DNA of 5,067 nt, taken from the NCBI GenBank assembly GCA_937900725.1, contig CALCFP010000125.1:1-5067 (forward strand), written 5' to 3'. The position numbers and the translations under genes were made by a program. This document shows, piece by piece, positions 1 to 5,000 of this stretch (position 1 is its first letter; each line of letters opens with the position of its first letter). The notes under the pieces were generated by a model. The model had not been told where the DNA came from. It worked only from the letters and a program-made list of their open reading frames with translations, and did no database searches. This DNA is from an uncultured Bacteroidota bacterium. GTDB lineage: Bacteria > Bacteroidota > Bacteroidia > Bacteroidales > SZUA-534.

Positions 1-843
1 AAACTTGGTGTAGATTCCTCCGTAAATACGTTTGAATATTCTGTTTCCTATCAAGACAAACAACTTATTATTAATGGCTCTAAGGCTTTAAATAATATAG
101 ATTTAGTAATAGGAGGATTTCCTTGTCAAGGATTTAGTATGGCAGGAAATAGAATCGTTGACGATCCAAGAAACTCTCTTTATTTAGAGATGTTAGAGAT
201 AGTGAAAAATCTGCAACCAGACTTTGTGATTTGTGAAAATGTCAAGGGATTGAGAAGTATGTTAGGCGGAGAAGTAGAAAAGAAAATTATTGCGGATTAC
301 AAAGAAATAGGGTATGAGATGAATGTTACTGTTTTATGTGCAGCAGACTATTATACACCACAGAAAAGGGAACGTGTTATATTTATTGGAAATAAAATTG
401 GTGTTAAAAATTTCCATCCTCAACCAATGTTATCTCCTTCTGAATATGTAACAACAGGTTCGGCAATCCAAGACTTAATGCACCATCCTGAAGATGAAGG
501 GTTTAATCATGTCCCAACGAAACATAGTCCAGAGATGGCTCAAAGGATGTCTGAATTACCTGAAGGGAAGAGTTTGTATAAAGGATATTCTGATGCTTGG
601 AAAAAATGTCCATGGAACGAAGCATCTTGTACTATAAAAGAGAATCATGGAGGTGTGAACATACATCCCAAACTACCAAGAGTGCTTACAGCAAGGGAAA
701 TGGCACGTTTGCAGTCTTTCCCTGACGATTTTATATTTGAAGGAAAAAAAAATAAACAGCTTGTTCAGATTGGCAATGCCGTGCCACCTATGCTAGGTAA
801 AGCAATAGGTCTGGCTGTTCGTTTTTCTAATAATGATTTTTGA
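1..843 (+). CDS. DNA (cytosine-5-)-methyltransferase, 5'-truncated by window edge
   Basis: The protein transfers a methyl group from S-adenosylmethionine to C5 of cytosine in a specific DNA site. The frame is open from base 1, so the gene begins before the window and 280 codons are visible. Numbering from base 1, motif IV is GGFPCQGFS with catalytic Cys42, motif VI is ENV at 79-81, motif VIII is QKRER at 121-125, motif IX begins RVLTAREMARLQSFP at 227, and motif X is QIGNAVPP at 256-263. The target-recognition region is the roughly 90 residues between motifs VIII and IX; its site cannot be read from sequence. The SAM-binding motif I (FxGxGG) should lie just upstream and is not seen. The Met at base 139 is not the start, because it lies after the catalytic Cys. 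All visible motifs are intact, so the enzyme is probably active. No restriction endonuclease is seen downstream; it could be an orphan enzyme or have its partner upstream. Confidence 0.95.
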   Translation, partial: KLGVDSSVNTFEYSVSYQDKQLIINGSKALNNIDLVIGGFPCQGFSMAGNRIVDDPRNSLYLEMLEIVKNLQPDFVICENVKGLRSMLGGEVEKKIIADYKEIGYEMNVTVLCAADYYTPQKRERVIFIGNKIGVKNFHPQPMLSPSEYVTTGSAIQDLMHHPEDEGFNHVPTKHSPEMAQRMSELPEGKSLYKGYSDAWKKCPWNEASCTIKENHGGVNIHPKLPRVLTAREMARLQSFPDDFIFEGKKNKQLVQIGNAVPPMLGKAIGLAVRFSNNDF

Positions 844-860
844 TACTCAATGATAATAAT

Positions 861-880
861 CGTACCTTTACGAAGGTATG
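861..880 (+). promoter_or_regulatory. Hairpin enclosing the start codon of the 84-codon gene
   Basis: Bases 861-868 pair with 873-880 around the four-base loop TACG (869-872). The stem has eight pairs, one of them a G-U wobble (862/879), and the loop fits the stable UNCG tetraloop class, though it is closed by U-A rather than C-G. The start codon ATG (878-880) lies entirely in the 3' arm. In RNA this could hide the start; in DNA the same symmetry could be a protein-binding site. There is no T-tract after it, so it is not a standard terminator. The structure is seen; any regulatory role is inferred. Confidence 0.4.
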
Positions 881-1132
881 AATCAAGATAGTATAGAAAT
901 TGAAAACGAGTTGTCAAAACTATGGTGCAACTTGTATAATAGCATTATGACATCCATATTATCAGCAAACAATCCTGAAATAGACCTTCATAATTGTATG
1001 GTTTGCAAAGCTTCAGTCCAAGATAACTGTCTGATGTTTACAGACAAAGATGGAAATTTGAAATCCGCGGAAGAATACGAAGACTGGGTAATGTATTCCG
1101 TATACAATTATTTGTGTCAAATAAGCCTTTAA
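878..1132 (+). CDS. Small acidic Cys-containing protein of unknown function (84 aa)
   Basis: I do not recognise this protein. It begins 34 bases after the methyltransferase stop on the same strand, so the two could be co-transcribed. ATG 878 is the first start after an in-frame stop at 857-859. The product has 13 acidic residues against four Lys and no Arg. It carries five Cys (17, 40, 43, 51, 80), including a CMVC pair at 40-43, and an aromatic C-terminal stretch (YEDWVMYSVYNY, about 67-78). No signal peptide, membrane segment or helix-turn-helix is apparent. The fragment FTDKDGNLKSAEEYEDW (54-70) reads like a folded globular protein, and codon composition is AT-rich like the methyltransferase. 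Its position behind a methyltransferase is suggestive, but nothing identifies it as an endonuclease, a controller protein or an inhibitor. Whether it is a real gene is likely but not certain. Confidence 0.6.
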   Translation: MNQDSIEIENELSKLWCNLYNSIMTSILSANNPEIDLHNCMVCKASVQDNCLMFTDKDGNLKSAEEYEDWVMYSVYNYLCQISL

Positions 1133-1135
1133 GAT

Positions 1136-1159
1136 CTATTGTGGAATAAAATACAATAG
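1136..1159 (+). terminator. Weak hairpin after the 84-codon gene
   Basis: CTATTGT (1136-1142) pairs with ACAATAG (1153-1159) around a ten-base loop, four bases after the stop codon. A T-rich stretch (GTTTCTTTT) follows only after several bases. The stem is A/T-rich and short, so this is at best a poor intrinsic terminator. Confidence 0.25.
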
Positions 1160-1318
1160 TGAAAGTTTCTTTTACTTCTGTCAATATTCCAGATTTCGCC
1201 TTTATGCAGCACTTTATATCTGCGCAGGAGAAACTAATAATAAAAGGTGTGGTTAAATATAAGGATGAGGTGCTGGCAAAGGAAGCAGAAGGCTGTGCTG
1301 GATAAGTATTTGAAATAA
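1159..1318 (+). pseudogene. Possible frameshifted small coding relic
   Basis: A frame opening at GTG 1159 reads VKVSFTSVNIPDFAFMQHF and continues to a stop at 1303-1305 (48 residues). Around 1291, moving one base to the next frame gives AVLDKYLK and a stop at 1316-1318. The joined reading would be a charged protein of about 52 residues with a natural-looking end. I do not recognise it. It could be a decayed gene, a sequencing error or chance, and there is no homology argument from inspection alone. Confidence 0.2.
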
Positions 1319-1404
1319 ATAGGAGTGTATTGTTTCAGTACTTGGCAGTATCTCCGTCGCAGATTAAATGATTATTCCCCTCAATGAGTGACGAAAAACA
1401 TAAA

Positions 1405-1432
1405 AAAACCTCCCTCAATAATGGATGGTTTT
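1405..1432 (-). terminator. Terminator-like hairpin, best on the reverse strand
   Basis: AAAACCTCC (1405-1413) pairs with the segment 1423-1432 (GGATGGTTTT, one bulged T) across a nine-base loop. Read on the reverse strand the stem is followed by an unbroken T-tract (complement of the A-run 1402-1408), as in an intrinsic terminator. Read forward, only TTTTATTCT follows. It could end reverse transcription coming from the direction of 1600, or act weakly in both directions. No reverse-strand gene is confidently seen upstream of it. Confidence 0.4.
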
Positions 1433-1532
1433 ATTCTCTGCCAAAATACTATTACGAATAAGCGCCGTTTTTTTAGTTGAAGCATCGGTTCTTGCCAAAA
1501 GTCCGTTCCATAAAAAGAACTTCTCCGTTCAT

Positions 1533-1551
1533 CGTGGCGAAAGACGCTACG
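1533..1551. repeat. G/C-rich hairpin in AT-rich spacer
   Basis: CGTGGCG (1533-1539) and CGCTACG (1545-1551) form a seven-pair stem with one G-U wobble and an AAAGA loop. An outer GTTC (1527-1530) and GAAC (1562-1565) could extend it. It stands out from the surrounding AT-rich sequence and may belong to a structured RNA, a protein site or a dispersed repeat; none can be chosen from this window. Confidence 0.35.
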
Positions 1552-1611
1552 CCCGACGTGAGGAACAGAAAGTTTATTTTTAACGCAACCTTTTCTTAAT
1601 GTGAAACATCT

Positions 1612-1619
1612 TATATTCG
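1612..1619 (+). promoter_or_regulatory. Possible -7 promoter box before the first exported-protein gene
   Basis: TATATTCG matches the Bacteroidota -7 consensus TAnnTTTG at all but one position and ends 18 bases before ATG 1638. No clear -33 TTTG stands at the usual distance upstream; the T-run at 1591-1594 is the nearest candidate. This is a weak call, placed here because the gene follows a long spacer and needs its own promoter. Confidence 0.3.
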
Positions 1620-1637
1620 CTGTTAAAAAATACATTT

Positions 1638-2504
1638 ATGAAAGCGGTTAACCTGTCGGTTGCCATAATGTTACTGGCAATCAGTGTTATATCGAATGCG
1701 GAGCCAAAGATTTTCGTACGTGAATACAACTATCAGGCATCGGAATCGGACAGCAAACTGTCGGCCCGCTCGTGCGCCCTTTCGGCGGTTAAAGGCCTGC
1801 TGGTTGAGGAGTTGGGCGTTTACATTGAGAGTTATGTCAACTACAACATCGAAGATGACGGCCTGAAGATATCAAAGGATTTTTATACCAACGAGATACG
1901 TCAAATGAGTATGGGCGTGGCCGAAACCAAGATTATTGATGAGCAGTGGGACGGCCACACTTATTACGTAAAGGCTGAAATCACCGTCGATCCGTCGGAC
2001 GTGGTGCGCCGAATAAACAAATCGATTGAAGACAGGAAGAACGACGTGTCGGTTGACAGCCTGCAGGCGGAACTCGAAAAATCGAAAGAACACATAGTGG
2101 AATTGGAACGGAAACTGAATGAACTAAATACGTCGTTGCGGAAAGAGGAGGACTTGGAAATGCAGTTGCGCTGTGCCGATGCCAGTGCAAACTTGCTGGA
2201 TTATATTGTTGAGAGCAACGATATTACGGCCGTGGCCCTGAAATTGCCGTTAGGAATGAGGCGGTATAAGGTGAAAGATGTTATGGGCGAGCCTGACGAG
2301 TTTGACAGTTTTTCGTTGGAAAGGCGTGTTACGTGGTACGAATGCAAGTATGGCAATGTCTGGTTGCTTTTTCGCGATTACGATTTGGTATATGCAGTCG
2401 GTGTTTACGACTTTTGTCCCAAATGCGACAAGTCGGCATACGAAGGACGTGGTGTGAAGAATCTTTTGAAAAACAAGTTGACTTATGATTCGGATAAGCA
2501 ATAA
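1638..2504 (+). CDS. Exported modular protein A: N-terminal domain, coiled coil, BamE-like C-terminal domain
   Basis: This is a 288-residue secreted, probably periplasmic, protein of unknown function. Residues 1-21 are a Sec signal peptide ending SNA before EPK; there is no lipobox Cys. Residues 22 to about 125 form a compact alpha/beta domain (FVREYNYQASESDSK..., DEQWDGHTYYVKAEI, DPSDVVRRI). Its style recalls the LPP20/FlgT-N-type domains of envelope proteins in which a Lys/Ala-rich helix precedes a WdG-tYyVka strand. Residues about 140-185 are a charged coiled coil. From about 194 a C-terminal domain has LPLGMRRYKVKDVMGEPDE and YGNVWLLF (238-245), a pattern like the SmpA/BamE fold (G, then V, lG-P, later a strand). 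A CPKC pair at 260-263 and Cys236 are absent from its two paralogues and could form a disulfide or bind metal. GC is clearly higher than in the flanking genes. It heads a same-strand run with the two genes that follow. The domain comparisons are inferred by eye. Confidence 0.85.
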   Translation: MKAVNLSVAIMLLAISVISNAEPKIFVREYNYQASESDSKLSARSCALSAVKGLLVEELGVYIESYVNYNIEDDGLKISKDFYTNEIRQMSMGVAETKIIDEQWDGHTYYVKAEITVDPSDVVRRINKSIEDRKNDVSVDSLQAELEKSKEHIVELERKLNELNTSLRKEEDLEMQLRCADASANLLDYIVESNDITAVALKLPLGMRRYKVKDVMGEPDEFDSFSLERRVTWYECKYGNVWLLFRDYDLVYAVGVYDFCPKCDKSAYEGRGVKNLLKNKLTYDSDKQ

Positions 2505-2561
2505 TTCAGTCCTTGTGGTATGATGTGTGAATAGAAAACTTTATAAATCAAAAATATGTGT

Positions 2562-3440
2562 ATGAAAATAGTAAAATCGTTAGTTGTTGTGATGTTGCTG
2601 GCAATTAGCATTATGTCGAATGCGGAGCCAAAGGTTTTTGTACGAGAATACAACTATCAGGCATCAGAATCGGACAGCAAGTTGACGGCAAGGGCGCAGG
2701 CCTTGTCGGTGGTAAAAGGACTGCTGATTGAGGAACTTGGCGTGTATATTGAAAGTTATGTCAATTATGATGTGGAAGACGACGGCATCAAGGTCTCGAA
2801 GGACTTTTACACCAACGAGATTAGGCAGTTGAGCGTGGGAGTTGCTGAAACAAAGATTATTGACGAACAATGGAACGGCTCGACATATTATGTCAAGGCG
2901 GAGATAACCATTGACCCTTCGGATGTTGTGCGTAGAATAAACAAGTCGATAGAGGACAGGAAGAACGATGTCTCGATTGACAGTCTGCAAGTGGCTCTTG
3001 AAAAATCAAAAGACCACATTGTGGAATTGGAGCAGAAGCTGAAGGAACTTGAGGAAACGCAGGCAAAAGAACAGGCTTTAAAGACACAATATGAAGCCGT
3101 CAAAGCCACAATTGACAATTATATAGATGAAATCAACATAAAAACGAAATTGGCATTGCAATTTCAAGTTGGCGCGAGTTTGGCAGATGTTGAGAAGATA
3201 ATGGGGTACCCTGACGGCAGGGGACCTTGTGTTAATTCGGCAACAGATAGAGGGGATTATTCTACAAGAAAATATGGGAATGTATGGTTGTTGTTTGAAG
3301 GTGGGGTTTTATATTATGCTGTTGGCATAGAATCATATTCGAATAATATAATATTTCCTCAATCTTATTGGTCTAATGGTGTTAAGAACTTACTTAAATC
3401 GCCGAAATACGATTTTGATGAGGATAAAAACAATAAATGA
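2562..3440 (+). CDS. Exported modular protein B, paralogue of protein A
   Basis: This is a 292-residue secreted protein with the same plan as its upstream neighbour. I place the start at ATG 2562, not the in-frame ATG 2556, because MKIVKSL then aligns residue-for-residue with the neighbour and both signal peptides are 21 residues (SNA before EPK). Over residues 22-163 my hand alignment gives 21 differences in 142 positions, most of them conservative (I/V, D/N, E/D). The coiled coil continues to about 185. The C-terminal domain (QVGASLADVEKIMGYPDG, then YGNVWLLF at 238-245) is far less similar to that of A, and the tail is acidic and Lys/Asn-rich. No CxxC is present. It begins 57 bases after the previous stop with no terminator between, so joint transcription is likely. 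The 3' part (after about 3100) is visibly more AT-rich than the 5' part. Function is unknown. Confidence 0.85.
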   Translation: MKIVKSLVVVMLLAISIMSNAEPKVFVREYNYQASESDSKLTARAQALSVVKGLLIEELGVYIESYVNYDVEDDGIKVSKDFYTNEIRQLSVGVAETKIIDEQWNGSTYYVKAEITIDPSDVVRRINKSIEDRKNDVSIDSLQVALEKSKDHIVELEQKLKELEETQAKEQALKTQYEAVKATIDNYIDEINIKTKLALQFQVGASLADVEKIMGYPDGRGPCVNSATDRGDYSTRKYGNVWLLFEGGVLYYAVGIESYSNNIIFPQSYWSNGVKNLLKSPKYDFDEDKNNK

Positions 3441-3449
3441 GGATTAATG

Positions 3450-3484
3450 ACGTTTTTGTGTCAGTTATTAACCGAATAAAACGT
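3450..3484. repeat. Inverted repeat before exported protein C
   Basis: ACGTTTT (3450-3456) and AAAACGT (3478-3484) are perfect inverted arms separated by 21 bases, lying between the stop of protein B and the start of protein C. It could be an operator half-site pair or a weak transcript structure; no T-tract follows. The symmetry is seen, the role is not known. Confidence 0.25.
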
Positions 3485-3491
3485 TATTTAT

Positions 3492-4004
3492 ATGAAACCC
3501 ATATTCCTTGCAATGCTGACAAGTCTAATCTTGTCACAAACGACATTCGCACAATCAAATGACGAAGTCAGTCGTCAAACAATTGACAGCCTTTATGAAG
3601 AAATTGCCAAATTAAAGGCAGAAGTGACATTGCTGAATGAAAAAATTGAGGCATTGCAACCTCAAGCTTTACAATCAAATCCTTCACTTGAAAATATAGA
3701 GGAGAACATTGATGCCTTTTTGGAAAACAATGCAAACATGACAGCATTGGCCCTTAAATTGCCAATTGGAACAACAAAGGAAAATGTGCTTAAACTTTTG
3801 GGGAATCCAGAAGCGGACAACCAAAATTTGAAAGTGTCTGAATTGGGCGGTTTTCCAGGGGACAGATTTAAATATGGCAATGTGTGGCTATGCTTTAGCA
3901 ACGGGATATTGCTGTATGCTGTCAGCGTTGAGAAATATTCGCCTTATGCTCAAATTGAAAAATATGAGGAATTAAAGGTTGAAAACTTGCTTAAGAAAAA
4001 ATGA
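3492..4004 (+). CDS. Exported protein C: short family member with coiled coil and BamE-like domain only
   Basis: This is a 170-residue secreted protein. Residues 1-20 form a Sec signal peptide (TTFA before QSND). Residues 31-55 are a textbook coiled coil: hydrophobic residues I31, L34, I38, L41, V45, L48, I52 and L55 follow exact 3-4 spacing. From about 83 the C-terminal domain (MTALALKLPIGTTKENVLKLLGNPEA, written here only as its positions 83-108) matches the G-T-x(4)-V-x(3)-LG-P pattern of SmpA/BamE-type domains, and YGNVWLCF (128-135) matches YGNVWLLF in proteins A and B. The large N-terminal domain of A and B is missing. All three proteins end in a V-[KE]-N-LLK stretch. The gene starts 51 bases after protein B on the same strand. 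It could be a stand-alone partner that meets A or B through the coiled coil; that is inference. The ATG is preceded by an A/T-rich leader without Shine-Dalgarno. Confidence 0.85.
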   Translation: MKPIFLAMLTSLILSQTTFAQSNDEVSRQTIDSLYEEIAKLKAEVTLLNEKIEALQPQALQSNPSLENIEENIDAFLENNANMTALALKLPIGTTKENVLKLLGNPEADNQNLKVSELGGFPGDRFKYGNVWLCFSNGILLYAVSVEKYSPYAQIEKYEELKVENLLKKK

Positions 4005-4079
4005 GTTGCATTTTAAATAAGTTCCCTACAAGGTACCTGAAATTCAATATTTGTGGAATAAATGGTCTTTAAGTACTGC

Positions 4080-4106
4080 GTTTTGTACAATTTATATGTA
4101 CAAAAC
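4080..4106. terminator. Perfect 10-bp inverted repeat between convergent genes
   Basis: GTTTTGTACA (4080-4089) and TGTACAAAAC (4097-4106) are perfect arms around a seven-base A/T loop. The structure sits between the exported-protein gene and the convergent kinase-like gene and covers the last codons and stop of the latter. A/T runs inside the arms give short U-stretches on either strand, so it may work as a weak bidirectional terminator, but there is no separate T-tract. A second small hairpin, TCAGTT (4108-4113) with AACTGA (4117-4122), lies beside it inside the coding region. Confidence 0.4.
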
Positions 4107-4901
4107 ATCAGTTGTTAACTGACGAGTGCCTCCCACATGACATTCGGGAGTATTAATGCGTATGTCACAATCGATTACGGCAACACCGTTTTTAGTTCGG
4201 ATGACATTCTCGTCGTGCATATCGCTGAGGTAAATGTCAGTTGTGGCGTATGTCCAATTTCGTGCATTTTTGAGTGTGAATCCTATTTTTTCAGCATAAA
4301 TGCGAATCTCGTCATCTGACATATGCGTTCCTTCAATAAAAGGTTGTTCCACAAGAATGCGAAATTCATTATTTGCATTTCTTCCGAAGCCTAATACTGT
4401 CATTTTTGTTTCTGGGAAGTATGCGTTATGAAGTGAAATGCGGTCAAGAGCCAAAATTGGTTCTATGAAATAGTCTAATCCAATTGTTTTGACGGTGGTT
4501 GAACCATGGTCATATACATGAGCTTCTCCACCTTCAGCAATTTGTTCTCCCAAAAGTGATGTCATTTTGTTGTCGATGTTCTCAAACCAACAATTGACGG
4601 CACGAGCCCATTTTTCTATATGAATTGCTTGCGTCGCTGCTCGTTGTTGCTGTCTTTTGAATTCGTTGAGCTCTTGAGGGAGAGTATTTGTGCCAATTTT
4701 TGCTCCCGCGATAATGGATGCAACGACATTTGCATAACCTCCAGTTGCACAGCCATGCTGTTCTTGCGGTGAAAATCGTTGATATACCAATTTCCCGCTG
4801 ATGAAATCTGATGCATAAGTGTCTAATTTTATCAAACCTTCAGGCGTATAATTATTTTCGATTATTTTGTCAATGTCTGCCCAAAAATCTGTGTTTGTCA
4901 T
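4092..4901 (-). CDS. Kinase-fold protein similar to polyvalent-protein Ser/Thr/Tyr kinases
   Basis: This is a 269-residue cytoplasmic protein with a small kinase-like fold, probably phosphorylating a protein or small molecule. The glycine loop is GEQIAEGGEAHVY (118-130), a likely ATP-binding Lys is K138 (STTVKTI), and a hinge-like EQPFIEG is at 185-191. The catalytic loop is LSDMHDENVI, with D227 and N232 in the D-plus-five-N spacing of kinases. VIDCDI (242-247) stands where DFG would be, with D244 the likely metal ligand. The N-terminal 115 residues hold a helical region with QRFSPQEQHGCATGGYANV. This set matches what I know of the kinase domains in 'polyvalent' proteins of phages and conjugative elements. 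Without a search the family name is inference. ATG 4901 is chosen because the longer frame (to 4961) would start inside the terminator and upstream of the promoter box. The gene is transcribed against the exported-protein genes and seems to be a single-gene unit. All key residues are present, so it is probably active. Confidence 0.75.
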   Translation of the reverse strand: MTNTDFWADIDKIIENNYTPEGLIKLDTYASDFISGKLVYQRFSPQEQHGCATGGYANVVASIIAGAKIGTNTLPQELNEFKRQQQRAATQAIHIEKWARAVNCWFENIDNKMTSLLGEQIAEGGEAHVYDHGSTTVKTIGLDYFIEPILALDRISLHNAYFPETKMTVLGFGRNANNEFRILVEQPFIEGTHMSDDEIRIYAEKIGFTLKNARNWTYATTDIYLSDMHDENVIRTKNGVAVIDCDIRINTPECHVGGTRQLTTDVLYI

Positions 4902-4940
4902 TGTTCTTGATGTTGTTTTGTTGGCTTTTGCCTTCGTTTG

Positions 4941-4948
4941 TAAAAGTA
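4941..4948 (-). promoter_or_regulatory. -7 promoter box of the kinase-like gene
   Basis: On the reverse strand TACTTTTA matches the Bacteroidota -7 consensus TAnnTTTG at seven of eight positions and is followed by CAAACG. It would give transcription starting near 4935 and a leader of about 35 bases before ATG 4901. A -33 TTTG at the usual distance is not clear; that space is occupied by the terminator stem. The box supports the shorter protein start. Confidence 0.5.
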
Positions 4949-4952
4949 GTAA

Positions 4953-4997
4953 AAAAAACAAAGCCGATTTTCAACAAGAAAATCGGCTTTGTTTTTT
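4953..4997. terminator. Strong bidirectional intrinsic terminator
   Basis: Bases 4953-4972 and 4978-4997 are perfect inverted arms of 20 bp around the loop AACAA. The core is AAAGCCGATTTTC with its complement, and the ends give T-tracts on both strands (T6 forward, T8 reverse). It insulates the kinase-like gene from reverse-strand transcription entering from beyond the window, and could also end forward transcripts. The symmetry is directly seen. Confidence 0.85.
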
Positions 4998-5000
4998 ATC

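Larger units (their letters stand above)
1133..1637. other. 505-base stretch without a convincing gene; hairpins and a possible gene relic
   Basis: No confident coding region is visible. From left to right it holds a weak hairpin (1136-1159), a 48-codon GTG-started frame that continues in the next frame (1159-1318), two direct copies of CCCTCAAT (1378-1385 and 1412-1419), a terminator-like hairpin (1405-1432), two copies of TGCCAAAA (1439-1446 and 1493-1500), a G/C-rich hairpin (1533-1551) and a weak promoter-like box (1612-1619). The reverse strand is open for 84 codons over 1381-1635, but that frame runs through the terminator-like hairpin and its translation looks like no known protein. 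The stretch separates the methyltransferase pair from the exported-protein genes and may mark an old insertion or deletion boundary. Confidence 0.5.

Noticed and set aside
139..843. A complete methyltransferase gene starting at ATG 139.
   Set aside because: The catalytic PCQ (121-129) lies upstream of this ATG in the same open frame, so this Met is internal and the gene is cut by the window.
1325..1373. A peptide FQYLAVSPSQIK that faintly recalls the C-terminal helix-turn-helix of Crp/Fnr regulators.
   Set aside because: Only a few residues match and no cyclic-nucleotide-binding domain precedes it; probably chance.
1381..1635. An 84-codon reverse-strand reading frame in the spacer.
   Set aside because: It passes through the terminator-like hairpin at 1405-1432, its translation is rich in Arg, Phe and Lys without recognisable motifs, and no promoter is evident.
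2664..2990. A 108-codon reverse-strand frame inside exported protein B.
   Set aside because: It mirrors a strongly conserved forward coding region, has no motifs, and is best explained as a codon-use shadow.
1638..3440. Lipoproteins: A and B have envelope-protein features.
   Set aside because: Neither signal peptide ends in a lipobox Cys; both fit signal peptidase I cleavage after SNA. The Cys in the alternative MCM start of B is at the extreme N-terminus and is not a lipobox.
4902..4961. A 20-residue N-terminal extension of the kinase-like protein (MFFLLLLQTKAKANK...), which looks slightly like a signal peptide.
   Set aside because: It would begin inside the terminator arm and upstream of the -7 box, so it is unlikely to be transcribed.
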